Part shown: piece by piece, positions 36,571 to 48,762 of the stretch
Position numbering within the stretch: the first letter of the stretch is position 1
How the letters are laid out: each line of letters begins with the position of its first letter
NCBI GenBank assembly: GCA_024500155.1
Contig: CM044874.1
Span: 7,145,001-7,209,000, forward strand
Origin: Chenopodium formosanum
Lineage: Eukaryota > Streptophyta > Magnoliopsida > Caryophyllales > Amaranthaceae
Direction: 5' to 3'
Length of the DNA stretch: 64,000 nt
Translations under genes and position numbers: made by a program
Notes under the pieces: model-generated
Database searches by the model: none
Told to the model about the DNA's origin: nothing
The model's input: only the letters and a program-made list of their open reading frames with translations

Positions 36571-36683
36571 AACGGTTTAATTTTTTATTTCTGATTTTTT
36601 TTGTAGTCTAGGTTATTTCTTTTTGTCTTAGAGAACGTTAGTTCTTTGAGGCAAGTCTCATATTTGCTTTTAGTTTTTTATCT

Positions 36684-38185
36684 ATGCCCAGGTGTTCCAG
36701 ATCAGGGTACGTCCCATTCGATCCTGAAATCGAACGTTCCTTCCATAGACAGAAGAATCTTTACAAGCAAATTCTGGCAGAGTCTGGTGATAATAATAAT
36801 CACCGAGATCCTCCAACTGGTTTTAGCGATTCAGAGGTATCATTAGATCCAGAATCAGAGATGACGGCTCCAAAGAAGCTTAGTGATTACTCACAACCAA
36901 AGCTTACAGATTTTCCACACCTCACTCCCACTCCGGCTCTTGATGGGGTACAGTTTGAGATTAAACCCCAATTTAAAACGATGATAGAAAGGAAGAAATT
37001 TAGTGGAGCTAAGGGTGAAGACCCAAATCTTCATATTGCAGACTATTGTCAGTATTGTAATACTATCAGGCAAGCCGGGGTCACACAAGACCAAATCAGG
37101 GAGATTCTCTTTCCTTTCTCTTTAACTAGAAAAGCTAAAATTGTGGTTTAATGGTTTAAATAGAACTGCACTTGGTATAAATGACTGGGAAACTCTTGTT
37201 TGAATTTTTATAACAAGTATTATCCTACAGAGAGAACAGCCGTACTACGGAGTGCAATTCAGAACTTTGCCCAAGAAGCCGATGAAACTTTATATGAGGC
37301 TTGGGAGAGGTTCAAGGACCTATAAAGGGGATGCCCCCACCATAATTTGGCACAATGGAAGTTAATCCAAGCCTTTTACAATGGCATTGGAAATTCATCT
37401 AGAATAATTTTAGATTCTGTAGCTAGTGGGAGGTTTATGAATCTTAATGTTGATGATGTAGGTCAGGTTATTGAAGATATGGCGATACATAATTCCCAAT
37501 ATGGGAATCCTAGAGGCTTTGCTAACAAGGGGAAGCATAGTGTTGACTCCGTATCCTTTTTGCAAGCTTAATTAACCTATATCTGCCAGAAATTAGATAA
37601 TCTTAGCACTGCTAATGTAGCTAATGTTTCTGCAATTAATAATAATGCTAATGATGCTTTCTGTGAAAATTGTAGAATTTTAGGTCATTGGAAACAAGAT
37701 TGCAGGAGTTCCGTGGAGCAAGTTAATGCCTTTCAAGCTTATAGGCAGAATAACCCATACTCCAACACCTATAATCTTGGGTACCGGAATCATCCGTACC
37801 TTTCCTACCGGAGTACTAATGTTCAAAATCCACCACCACAAGAACCACAGGCGTCACAACAACAACAACAGAAATATTACCATCCCAATGCTGCCAGAAG
37901 AACCAACCACAACAACCCTCCTCATCTTCTGACCCTGCTTTGGTAGAAATTAGAGTGATGCTTGTTCATATGCAGAAGCACATGGAAAGTAGAGATGCAC
38001 AAATTGATTCAAGTCTAGCACACAATAAAATTATAGATAATCAAATTGCGCAACTTTCCGCTACTCTACAAGCCCACCAACAGGGAGCTCTGCCAGCACA
38101 GCCGAACAGGCCTACGGATCAAGCCTATGCAATTACTCTAAGGAGTGGTTCAAACTATGAAGGGCCCCCCTACGCCCAGAGTTGA
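36684..38185 (+). pseudogene. Athila gag, broken
   Basis: The start MPRCSRSGYVPFDPEIER is followed by a gag capsid segment (IKPQFKTMIERKKFSG, then YYPTERTAVLRSAI and ETLYEAWERFKDL). A CX2CX4HX4C zinc knuckle, CENCRILGHWKQDC, lies at about 37663-37704. Stops or frameshifts occur at about 37149, 37323 and 37569, and the Gln-rich part shifts frame near 37900. The first intact frame is 155 aa, so a full-length Gag cannot be made. Confidence 0.8.
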
Positions 38186-39481
38186 TGAACCTATTTTAAT
38201 AAATAATGCTAATCTTGATTCCGTTAAACCAGACAATGTAGCCAATAGCCCTGCAGGGCTAAAGCATAGTACTAATATATCTTATTCTACATTGCAGGGT
38301 ACAACCCCAGGGAAGGTGGCCACTCCAGATAAGAACAATAATGCTCCAAAGCCAGTTATCAAACTTCCATTCCCCAATCGTCAATTGAAAACAAATTTGG
38401 ATAAGCAGTTTGGTATGTTTCTGGAGATGGTAAAAGATTTGAAGGTAACAGTTCCCTTCACTGAATTAATCACACAAATTCCTGCTAATGCAAAATTTAT
38501 GAAAGAAATATTGACAAGAAAAAGGTCTATTAGTGAGGTAGAGACAGTAGCTTTCACTGCAGAGTGTAGTGCCGTACTTCAAAATAAATCTCCAACTAAA
38601 TTAAAAGATCCGGGTAGCTTTTCTATCCCTTGTCATATAGGCAATATAATGATTGATAATGCATTGTGTGATTTGGGTGCTAGCGTTAGTGTTATGCCAT
38701 TATCTGTGTGTTCCAAGTTGAATATGGGTAAATTAAAATCTACTAATATTACTCTACAAATGGCCGACCGCTCTTTCAAATACCCCTTAGGTGTTTTAGA
38801 GGATGTTCCTGTTAGAGTAGGTAAATTTTATATACCCGTTGATTTTGTTGTTCTTGATATGGCTGAGGATATGCAAACCCCAATTATTTTGGGTAGACCA
38901 TTCCTCAACACTGCAAGAGAAATCATAGATGTGAGAAGTGGAAAATTAACACTATCAGTAGGGGACAATAATTTTTTTTTAATCTTAATAATACCCCTAA
39001 AAGCCCCATGACAGAGGAGAAGTGCTTTAGTGTTAATGTGGTTCATAATTATTCTAACAAGCCCCAAGCTCTTGAAAAAGAGCCCTTGGAGGCGGTATCT
39101 TGTGTTGCATCCCTTTCAGATGAGATAAACAAATGGCAGAAGGAAGTTGATGCAATAGAAAGAGCCCTCTACACTGTCGGTCTTGGTTTTGAGGAGGAAG
39201 AGGTGGAATCTATCAAGCAAGTAGTGGAAATTGAGCCTACGGTAAGTGTTCCGCCAGATCGAGTTGCAAGTGCTAAATGCAATGACAAATTGAAGCAACC
39301 CTCGATCAAAGACGGATCTTTAGTGTGTATCATTGAAGCACCCCCAATCCAAGTCAAGGAGGATCCACCAGATAAGGTGAATTGGCGTCCCACAGGGTAT
39401 GTCAGGAAGCCGCGTCACAGCCTAAACACCACTGAACCGGGTGAGAAACCGCCCGACCAAGCATTAGGACAAGGGTCCTAG
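38145..39481 (+). pseudogene. Athila protease region, continuing into a PR-downstream frame
   Basis: Two overlapping frames (38145-39011 and 39008-39481). The first carries the aspartic protease: GSFSIPCHIGNIMIDNALCD then LGASVSVMPLSVC (catalytic D in CDLGAS), and the flap and C-terminal motif TPIILGRPFLNTAREIID. The second ends DKVNWRPTGYVRKPRHSL. After the stop at 39479 comes GCGCTTTGCGGGAGGCAACC, which in complete Athila elements follows the integrase. This suggests a clean deletion of RT, RNase H and integrase. Confidence 0.8.
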
Positions 39482-40302
39482 TTCTTATATTGGTAATAAG
39501 GTCGTGCGGGACCTAGATAAACCAGCGCTTTGCGGGAGGCAACCCGTTATTTACTGCTTTTTAGACTAGTTTTTTTTTTTCCTTTCTTTTTTCTTATGAG
39601 AGGAGAGATGAGGGAATTTAATGAGTTTTAAGAGTTTTTGTACAAGCTTGAAGGAAACGAGTTAGCAAAAATTGAAAAAAAGAAGAAAGTAGAGATTTCT
39701 TCAAGGTAGCTTCGGGCCCGACCGGGCGAAGCTCGCCCGATCGGGCGCGAGAGCGGGGTTAAATAAATCGGTCTTTCCGCCTGATTGGGCGAAGGCCGCC
39801 CGAACGGGCGCGAAATTCGTCATATACGGACATCTTCGATCGCCCGATCAGGCAAATCTCGCCCGACCAGGCGCGAGAAGAGATGAAAAATTCAGCATTA
39901 GATCGCCCGATCGGGCGAAGGGCGCCCGACCGGGCGCGAGAGTAGACAAAATCGGGCACTTAGATCGCCCGATCGGGCGAAGCCCGCCTGGCCGGGCGCG
40001 AGAGCATAACATAATTAAAAATTCAGATTGCCCGATCGGGCGAGCACTTGCCCGACCGGGCGCGACAACCCGCGTTCTTTTTCTTCTTCTTTCTTCCTTC
40101 TTTTCTCATTCTAATTCTCTTTCCTCCATAACTTTCTCTCTCTAAAACCTTAAACCCTCTACCTTCTCTCTAAGTTTTCTTCTCCATTTCTCACCCAAAT
40201 CCAAATATTTTTACATATTCTTAATCATCTCTTCATCCTCTACAATTCTATATATAAATTTTCAAATTCCATTCAAATTATTTTTCATACCCATTTTACA
40301 TT
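39482..40302 (+). other. Spacer with palindromic repeat array between protease and third ORF
   Basis: Non-coding. It contains the GGGAGGCAACCC motif (39535-39550) and, at 39715-40065, about six units of roughly 60 bp. Each unit holds GCCCGATCGGGC followed about 10 bp later by CGCCCGACCGGGCGCGAG or a variant, with unique AT-rich linkers. A pyrimidine-rich leader precedes the ATG at 40303. Confidence 0.8.
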
Positions 40303-41827
40303 ATGGCTTCAAAGAGGGCTCGATCTATTTTCGGTAGGAGTTCTAGCTCGAGGGAGGAGTATGATCCAGATTTACAACTCTCCTACTGGCGAACGATCCG
40401 TATTACTAGCCAGGAGCAAAAGGAGCGGCTAGAACACCTAGCCGGGCGCGAGGTAATTCCTTCACGGTGGTTACACCGCCCTACCTTAGAAACTTATGGT
40501 TTGTATGATTTTATGAAACGATTTTTGAACGACATAGAAATGAGAAAATTCGTTGATATGCATTATCCTACATACCATGAAGGCGTGAATTAACTTGTGA
40601 ATTCTTGTCTTCTTTGAAAGTTGTAAATAGTAGAAATGGGCCGAATATATTTTTTAGGTTGAACAATAGAAATATTAGTTTAACTTATGTGAAATTTTGT
40701 AAATTGTTTGAATTAAATTCTGAATTACCATACCAATGGCATGCTGAATATAAAATGGGTGACATTTATTATGCTCTTACTGGTTTGCCTACCCCCGACC
40801 CCCAACATACTAGTAAGAAACCTATTCATCACCCTATCCCAAAAATCTGGCAAAGATTTGCGGGTTTGTGTTTTCTAGGTAGGAACGAGCCCCATAACGC
40901 CCAAACCAACGAAGTAGCTTTTATAGGACACTATGTGTTTGGGTTTGGGAAACTAAACATGTGTAGGTACATTATCCACCATTTGAGAAGACATGCCACA
41001 GCCATTACCCAGTCTCGCACCCCTATTCGTATAGGAGGCCTTATCACTAGAATAGCAGTGAAAAAGGCCGGTTTTGTTGAGGGTAGACCCCACCAACTGA
41101 CCAACTGTGGACCGGATACCTATATGACTGCTAGGTATTTTGAGGATTTGGGGTGGGTACGACTGGACAGTGAGCAGACACCCCACTGGTGTATTAGGAC
41201 TGGGACCGAGCAGCCTTTGCCTATTTTCCCCTACCTAGTCCTGACTTGACCGTCTTTCCCCCAGGGCAACCATCCTACACGTATGACCTTTTAGTTGCCA
41301 ACGGTAGGGGGCAAGCACCACCAGTACCACCACCAGTTCCACCACCCCAGCCTCAGCCCGAGGTGGCATTTTCTCCACCTCGCATGTCTCACTCCGTCCC
41401 CCATGTTGACTCTGACCCAGTTTAGGACCTTCAGAGTATAGGTCAGGCTTTAGGTCATATCGAGCATTCTCACACTGACCTTAGGAGGATGGTAGGCTCC
41501 ATAGACCAGAGGTTAGGGTACCTGGAGAGGAACCAGGGTAGAGCTCTCTTTCCAATGTACGATGATTATGCTCGTCGGGGCAACATTCCCAACGATGCTA
41601 TTTACCTTGACTGGTTTCAGCCTCCACCCCAGGGATACGATAGGGATCCCACTGCCCATTGCATTTATACTGACTATTCTGCCTTCCATGGGTACGGCCA
41701 GGACATTCCTTTCGAGGGACCGGCGGGAGGGAGTTTTCATGCTGACTATTTTGGTGGTAGCTCTTCTGGTGCAGGTGGCATTGGAGGTGCAGGGTTTGGC
41801 TCCATGGATGAGGATGATCAGGACTAG
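40303..41827 (+). pseudogene. ATHILA-type third ORF (plant retrotransposon ORF after pol), broken
   Basis: Frames at 40303-40593, 40605-41249 and 41489-41827 form one ancestral protein interrupted by a stop at 40591, a frame change near 41225 and another stop near 41423. Segments include YGLYDFMKRFLNDIEMRKFV, KFCKLFELNSELPYQ, HPIPKIWQRFAGLCFLGRNE and a C-terminal acidic Gly-rich tail. This matches the family seen in Athila elements after pol (Pfam ATHILA ORF-1 type), a DNA- or envelope-unrelated protein of unknown role. I base the family on motif resemblance only. Confidence 0.7.
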
Positions 41828-42331
41828 CTATGCTAGGCTAGTTCCCGAGCCAATGAGGACATTGTCTGATTCTGGCTTGGAGGAGATTTTGGTTTTGGTA
41901 TCATTCTTTTTCTCTTTTCTTTTGTTTTGGTGTGTTTTCCTAGGTTAGTTTTATTGCTTTCTTATATATGAAAAAATATAAAAAAAATTGAAAAATAAAA
42001 AAAATCCAAAAATACGTTCCAATGAATTATAAATCATGCTTCCCTGTGCCCCTTACTTAAGAAAATATTGTTTTGATTCTTGGTATATGATGATAAATAT
42101 TGTGGATTAGTTGATCATGATTTGATGTTTGATTGTCTTGAAACCTTAACATGATTCAATTTTGCCAACTACTTGTGAATATAGTGCTTGACTAGTTGAT
42201 TTGGTTAGAAATGTGTGTTAGTTCCTGGTATGTCAATGAATTTGAGTATTGGTTTGCAACTATAAGTAGTGTTTGTATGACTCATTATTATGCACGTTGT
42301 GGAGGACGAAGGCGTTCATTCTTTTAGGTAG
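41828..42331 (+). other. Athila 3' untranslated region, part 1
   Basis: No coding sequence recognised. AT-rich, with A-rich tracts near 41969-42013. Confidence 0.5.
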
Positions 42332-42339
42332 CCTCCAGA

Positions 42340-43467
42340 TAGACCTGTTCAATGGGTTAGGGGCCCATTTAAAGCCCTAGTCCAGCCCTTTTATAAAAGG
42401 GTTTTACCCATCCAACATTTAAATGGGGCAGGCTTTTAAAGGGCTATTAAATAATGGGCTTTAAAGGGTTGGGTCTAGATTAAAAAGGGCTGAAATTAGA
42501 TTACACTTATGAGGATTTTTTTATCCTAAATTAGATTACACTTTCTAAAATTCTAACGTTAGTTTCAAAAAAAAAAAAATCCCTTTAAAAATTCCCTATT
42601 TCCCCCAAATGATGAACCCTAAAAAAATTCCCAAATTCTAAATCTTCCATTTATCACCTTCTTTCTTGCCGCTCTCAATCGTTGATTCCGTCATATCATT
42701 TCAATTACCAAGGTATGTTGTTCGATTTCGCTTAATTCTTCAATTATTTTGATTTGTTTCATCTGGAATTTCGCTCAATTCTTCAATTATTTTGATTTGT
42801 TTCATCTGGAATTTCGATTCTTCAATTATTTTGATTAGCTCGTCGTATGCTTCTTCCTACATAATATATGTATGCATCACATAGATTAGCTAGACATATT
42901 AACAGGACAAGCATGCCTAATCGATTTTGATAAACCATTGATCGATTTTACTATGAAAACTTGTGATAATATTTAGTCTTCAAAATCGTATAATAATAGT
43001 AATGTGGATAGAATTAGTAATTTGCCTGATGATGTATGAAAACTTTTGATGTATAATAATATTTAAATGCCTACTATGAAAACTTTTGAACTAGCCTTGT
43101 TTCTAAAAGGTGGAGATATGTTTGGACTAATTTAGTTCATCTTGATTTCGAACACCCTTATTTTCATTTGATCCGCTGCCCTTTTCCCAGACCATCATTT
43201 GATTATGAAAGAGATATATATTGTAAATGGGTTAATCAGGTTATGACTGGGAATCGTGCCTCGCATTTGATCGATTTTACTGTTAGTTGTGGTAATTGAT
43301 TAATGTTATACGATTTTAGTTTTCATGTTAATAATAATGACAAATGGTTGTTTTGGATTGTTTATACATTTTAAATGGGTCGGGCCGAGCCGGGCTTAAT
43401 GGCCCATGGACAATATTGGTCCATTTTGGATTAGGCTTGGCCCGGCCCGGCCTGTTGAACAGGTTTA
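42340..43467. mobile_element. Non-autonomous hAT element carrying an F-box gene fragment
   Basis: Termini TAGACCTGTTCAA and, inverted, TAAACCTGTTCAA are flanked by a perfect 8-bp target duplication CCTCCAGA (42332-42339 and 43468-43475), as expected of hAT. Subterminal GGGCCC-rich segments (AAAGGGCT, GGCCCGGCCCGGCC) are repeated near each end. The 1128-bp element has no transposase. The interior includes an intron-like stretch and an F-box coding fragment. Confidence 0.9.
43004..43299 (+). pseudogene. F-box protein gene fragment inside the hAT element
   Basis: VDRISNLPDDV (43004-43036) is the usual start of an F-box domain. It ends in TGA and, after a scrambled 50-bp stretch, a second frame (43090-43299) reads LVSKRWRYVWTNLVHLDF and on to DFTVSCGN and a stop. 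Together they resemble an F-box/FBD/LRR protein N-terminus missing the middle of the F-box (the LLHILSFLPTK part). A direct repeat TATGAAAACTTTTGA (from about 43035 and about 43075) marks the junction. It is a captured, non-functional fragment. Confidence 0.8.
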
Positions 43468-43475
43468 CCTCCAGA

Positions 43476-44617
43476 TGATTGTAGAACATTTGTCCCGATC
43501 CCTTCTTGCTACCCATGTTGTTGCCTTGACCTTTTTGTTGGTTATTAGCCACATTACAAGCCTACTTTGCCCCATTGGTTACTAGTCCCAAGCTTGGCTT
43601 AGGGGAGCTATTAGTGAGTGAGGGGAGGGAGTTTGTAGTGTGCTTATTATTTGCACAATTTGGGTGGGAATTGAGAAGTTGTTTTGTTTTTGATCATGTT
43701 TATTTTTGATGAGTTTGAAAGTTATATTTTCTTGAAAAAAATAAAGCATGATGTTATGAAAAAAAAAGAGAGAAGTTCAAGAAAAAGAAAAAATAAGTGA
43801 AAAAAAAAAAGTGAACTTCAAAAGAATAAAAAAAAAACAAAGAGAAAAAATGTTCAATGTTCAAATGTTCTAGTTGGAGGTTGATCAAAAGAAAAAAATT
43901 GAGCTTCTATGAAAAATATTTTGGAAAATAAAGTTTGTTATACACTCAAGTTCTATATTATTATATTCTTATGAGTGAAATTGTAAGTGTTGGGATTGTT
44001 TATTATGATTGGAGTATATTTGGTAGATTTTTTGTTAAGAGTTTCTTATGTAGGAGATGTTGATCATTATTTATTTTGATCATGGGTTTTACTAGGATTT
44101 GACTCCCTTTAAGCATAGCTTTTCTCTCACTTGTTCCCAAATGATTCCTACCCTTTACCCTAGCCTTACATTACAAGATTTAAAGACCTTCCGACCTTTG
44201 TGCATAGAGTTGTATGAATGTGAAAGTGTTGTTTATCAATGCAAGTTATGATTTGACATATTTCGAGTCGACCAGTAGGTTGAGCGTACATCTTTTTATA
44301 CACACGAGAGTGTGAGTTGGGAGGACATTGTTCACATAAAGGGGTTGGTTGGAGAGCGATCGAGTACATCTTTTACTCGCCAAATAAATGAGAGTTGAGT
44401 GTGTGAGCACTAGTCTTGAATTCTATATGCTCTTGTGGTTTGATCTATTTGACAATTGTTAGGGAAGAAGGGCAATTGGATGGATTTGATTGGTTGATTT
44501 TGAAGCATGTTTATTTGATTTACCCTGAATTGTTTGTGCTTGACTTTTACTTTTTGGGGTGAAGCATATTTATTTGTTCATTGATGAGATCCTTGCTTAG
44601 GGACAAGAAAAAGTTTG
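43476..44617 (+). other. Athila 3' untranslated region, part 2
   Basis: No coding sequence is recognised. Contains an A-rich low-complexity stretch (43735-43930). It ends in the polypurine tract of the element. Confidence 0.5.
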
Positions 44618-44630
44618 GCTTGGGGGAGTT
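44618..44630 (+). other. Polypurine tract of the Athila element
   Basis: GGCTTGGGGGAGTT lies directly before the 3' LTR start TGATGTGTCT, in the place where plus-strand synthesis is primed. Confidence 0.8.
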
Positions 44631-46041
44631 TGATGTGTCTATTTTATATAGTATTTTACCCCGTCACTTGGTCATAATTAGTAGTGTTTTTGGCTCTTTA
44701 GAGCCACTTTTATTACTAATTGGTGTTTTCTAGTGTTTTCGTAGATTTGGTTGACTTTTGCAGGGATTTGCACTTTTGGAGCATTTTCCCGAGATATTAT
44801 GGAGCAATTGCGAGCACTAGAGAAGCACGACCGGTTTTTATAGCCCAGGGCCGATTAGAGCCATCGAACCGGTGATTAAGGGCTCGGTATATGTGATACC
44901 GGGGCATTTGGACCGAGTATTCAAGACCCGAAGAGGAAACCCGGATTGACCCAAAGAATTGGAGCCCAATCGTAGTCCAATTAGTGGCCCAAGAGGCGCG
45001 CCCGGCCGGGCGAAGGAAGCAAAGGCTGGCGCCCGAAGACGCGCCTGGCCGGGCGCGAGAAACGTACCTGAGGGAAAAAGGCGCCCCCGATCGAGCGGTG
45101 CCTCGCCCGATCGGGCGCGTGTTATTGTTAGGAGTTAATTATTCGTCGGTTAAGTTTGTTTTAGTTGAGGATTCTTACGTAGTATAAATACTTCTCCGTA
45201 AAACGATTTTAGTACTTTTCTTTACTCTTCTTTACTCTCTCTTAATTATTTCTTAGATTTTCTCTCTCTACTTAGCTTTTAGATTAGTTTTCTCTCTCAT
45301 ACACTTCGTTCTTAACTTGATTCTTAATTCCAGATTTGTTTGGGTAACGATTTCTCTTCTCTTAATCTTAGTTGTTTATTTTATTCCTTTCGATCATGTC
45401 TTGTTTTATTAATTTGATTAGTTTAGTTTTTATTATGTGTGAGTAGTTCTATTTATAGGGTTTATGGGGATCCATAAATAATATGAAAGGGTAATTTATT
45501 GTTGTTAATTGTCAATGCTAGATTAATTTCCTATTGATTGATTTAATGCTCTGTGACTAGATTTGTGCAGATCTTTTATGCATGAGTTTAACAATATTGA
45601 TTCGAGATTCGACAGATGAGAATTGATGTTTAGGTCTAGTTTCAATAGGCAGGTTAATTTATAAATGGTTAAGTCGGGATTCGAAAGATGAGATTTAATA
45701 CCGATAAATTAATTGTGTGATTGAAATACGTAGTGAAAGCCCTTTATGATCTGATTAATGTATGCATTGATGATTGATTATCATGTTTTACCCTAGAATA
45801 TTATTTATTGGTGAACCTATGCCCTAGATCCTTTTATATATTGTTTTCTTATTATTCTTAATCTCCGTAGTTTAGTTTATTATCCAAATTTACATATTGG
45901 TTACTTTATAATTTAGATTACTTTAATTAATTAGGAATAGAAAGACTCGTTTCTCTGTGGATTCGACCCTACTTCCCTATCTACATTAGTTAGAGGATTT
46001 AGGAATTACTTTTGATTAGGGGATACGACTTTACCCTGTCA
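44631..46041 (+). repeat. 3' LTR of the Athila element
   Basis: Starts TGATGTGTCT, ends CTTTACCCTGTCA and is followed by GTAGT. It is colinear with the 5' LTR (TATAAAT near 45184). Differences are scattered single bases plus changes in the GATCGGG palindromes near 44995-45118, where one extra GCCCGATCGGGC element is preserved. Confidence 0.9.
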
Positions 46042-48300
46042 GTAGTCGATAAGGAAAGAGAATGATTTAAGGTGTTCTGCGATCCTAAATTACTCTGTAT
46101 ACGCCGATACCTGCAGAAAAATGTTAGTTCTAAGATAAAAGAGTAAAGGGATATAATGCTTTTCTAACACCGGTGTATCGGTGACAAATGAGTTTGGTAA
46201 CTTACTATGTTTGAAGGAATCCACTGGATGACGTTTTGTTAAGATACTTTCCATGCCTGAGCAAAGTCGATTGATGAGTTTGGAAGCTTTTTATGCTTGA
46301 AATTATCTATCGGATAATACTTTCCATGCTTGAGGAAAGTCGACATATGAATTTAGCGGTTTACTATGCTTGAAGAAATCCACCGGATAATACTTTCCAT
46401 GCTTGAGGAAAGTCGACAGATGAATTTGGTAGCTTTCTATGCTTGAAGAAACCCACCGATAATACTTTCCATGCTTGAGGAAAGTCGATAGATGATTTTG
46501 GTAGCTTTCTATGCTTGAAGAAATCCACCGGTTGAGATACTTTCCATGCTTGAGGAAAGTTAAAATATGATGTAATCGCTGACTTCTTCGCTTTGAGAGA
46601 TGACAACGACCGACAATTTTCCATGCTTGAGGAAAAACTTGTCTAATACGATTGCAAGTCTCAATGTATCGAGAACCTTGCGCCATGAAATGATGGTGGT
46701 TCGATTGTCCCCGAACGTTGGCTGTAGTTGGTTCGATTGTCCCCGAACGTGGGCTGTAGTTGGTTCGCTTGTCCCCAAACGTGGGCTGTAAATGGTTCGT
46801 TTGTCCCCGAACATGGGTTGTAGTTAGTTCGCTTGTCCTCGGACGAGGAATGTAATTGGTCCGCTTGCCCCCGAATGTGGGCTGTCATTAACAGGTACAA
46901 AATAAAATTTGCCAAGGGACTCGTATAGACTATGATTGACTTGACAAACTGACTTGACCAAGTTTGACTTGACACGACATGACATTTATATAACTTGTGG
47001 TTGTGTTTATATGGTGTGTGTGTGCAGACACAAGCAACCGAAAATGCAAAAGCAAAAATTTTCCACCATTTTTGTCATGAGACGAATGGAGGGTACCGAC
47101 TTTCTCCCAAAAAAGAAAGACGTGAAAATTGAACTTTTATTTTCGAACTTCCCTCGATGAGAAAATTTTGAAAAAGTTTTGAACTTCTCCAAAAGAAAAG
47201 GAAAGAAGTTTTAATTTGAACTTCCTCGTTGAGCAAGACAAAAATGAATCGCATGGATTGAATTGCTTATCTTGAAAATAATGTATGCATGATGCATGTT
47301 CTTAGGCCAAGAGGCTAAGGAAAATTATATCATGTGACACGATAGATGAATGAACTTAGGTCATGGAGCTAAGCATCATATATGGTGTAAAGAAGTGATC
47401 TTGAACGTCACTTAGGTTTGGAAGCTGAGCACGTATATAGATGAAGTGATTGATGAGTATTGCATAATGAATGTTTCTTAGGTCAAGGATCTAAGCACGA
47501 TATGCAATGCATGAAACAATGAATATTACTCAGGTTAGGAAGTTAAGCAAGTATACAATGTTTCTTCTAATTAATGTTATGATGAAACATGCACAGTTTT
47601 GAAACAAGATTTCATGATAAAGGGTTCTTAAAGGGAAGGATGATATGGATATGGATATGGATGTGTGAGTGAAGTGTGTGAATGTGATACTAAGGCTGGT
47701 TGTAAAGGTTATGGTGATGGAAATATATGTGAGAAGAGTCAAAGATGATGACTCTTTAGGCTAGGTAGGCTAATATGATGTGGGTTCAAGCCCCCAGGTC
47801 CAGCTTTAAATGGGTAGGGGTAAGCATTGGATATTCTTTGACTCGATCATGCATGTATATGAATATGAATGTGGCCACACCTCGATGTGAGGTTGCTTAC
47901 GTATCTGTTAGGAATCAGGTTAAGCGTAGCTCTAACCGAACTTTGCACAAGTGTATGTACACCTCAAAGAGGTCTTTCAAGGGTTGTAATACGGTTAAGT
48001 TGATAGTTTAAAGAAGAAAAGGCTACAAGGCTCAAGACCCGAGAGAATCCCCAAGATGTGTAATTGTGAATTTGAAAATTTTGAATTTTGCAAGTTTATT
48101 TTCATTTTTTTTTCGTTTTTCGTTTTTTTTCATTCTTTTGAATCAATTTAGGCAATCTCAGATTATGCGGTCCATCACTCACTTAGCATTCATGTTGCTC
48201 AGGCACAGTACCAAGCACTCGATAGGAGACGCAATTCGAGAGGTGTTCGTATCAAAGACAATGGAACACTTGCCTTTAGACATTGTTTTATTGTTGCTTT
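46042..48300 (-). mobile_element. 3' internal region of Tat copy B
   Basis: It resumes exactly the sequence interrupted at 35140 and matches 1180-3660 of copy A. It includes the tandem arrays at 46180-46560 (about 70 bp), 46690-46885 (33 bp) and 47285-47560 (about 60 bp). No pol is present. The frames through it are repeat artefacts. Confidence 0.75.
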
Positions 48301-48762
48301 GCTGCCTTTTTTTTTACTTGCTTTTTGAATGTCATACAATTACACATCTTCCAATCCTAGAGTTAAGTGAATGTAGGCTGAAGAAATGAAGGCCAAACGT
48401 TAGACGAGGCTCAAAGTGGTTGATTGAATAAATGGAATGTGATTGAACGGTTAACAGGGAATGACAGGGTTGTAAAGGTGCCTCAAGTCATTGGTGTACC
48501 TTGTGTTTAGTTCGGTAAGTGTTTTTTTTTTTTTTTTTGAATGAGTGAATGAAAAATTCTGTGATCGAGATGTAAAGAAAATTTGCTCATTTCATTAATG
48601 GAAAAGGTGTACGAAACACATGAAACATATAGAAATTCAAAATGGAAAACTTATGCTAGACAAGAATGGGGGAATGGAGATGAATGATAAAAAAAAAGAG
48701 AAAAAAAAAAAAGAAATCATGAAATCTTGCACGAAGGATCTGTTGTGCACCTTGTGTTCATT
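48301..48762 (-). other. Unassigned part of copy B between 3' region and gag fragment
   Basis: A T run (48521-48538) and an A-rich tract (48689-48712) occur here, with no recognisable domain. The whole of pol that should lie between gag and the 3' region is missing. Confidence 0.5.

Larger units (their letters stand above)
35141..46041 (+). mobile_element. Athila-type LTR retrotransposon lacking RT, RNase H and integrase
   Basis: A 10.9-kb element with paired LTRs (1407 and 1411 bp), tRNA-Asp-type primer binding site, polypurine tract and a perfect GTAGT target duplication (35136-35140 and 46042-46046). The empty site reads through as the same sequence seen at 1170-1230 in copy A. Coding content is gag, protease and an ATHILA-type third ORF; no RT, RNase H or integrase motif is present between 39012 and 40302. 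The LTRs differ by a few percent by eye, so insertion was fairly recent. A hAT element is inserted at 42340-43467. Confidence 0.9.

Noticed and set aside
39759..39959. Minus-strand frame with RARSGxLRPIGRS repeats
   Set aside because: Reflects the 60-bp palindromic array, not a protein.
39715..40065. Possible CRISPR-like array (repeats with unique spacers of similar size)
   Set aside because: This is a plant nuclear retrotransposon; the repeats are degenerate palindromes also found in its LTR, and there are no cas genes.
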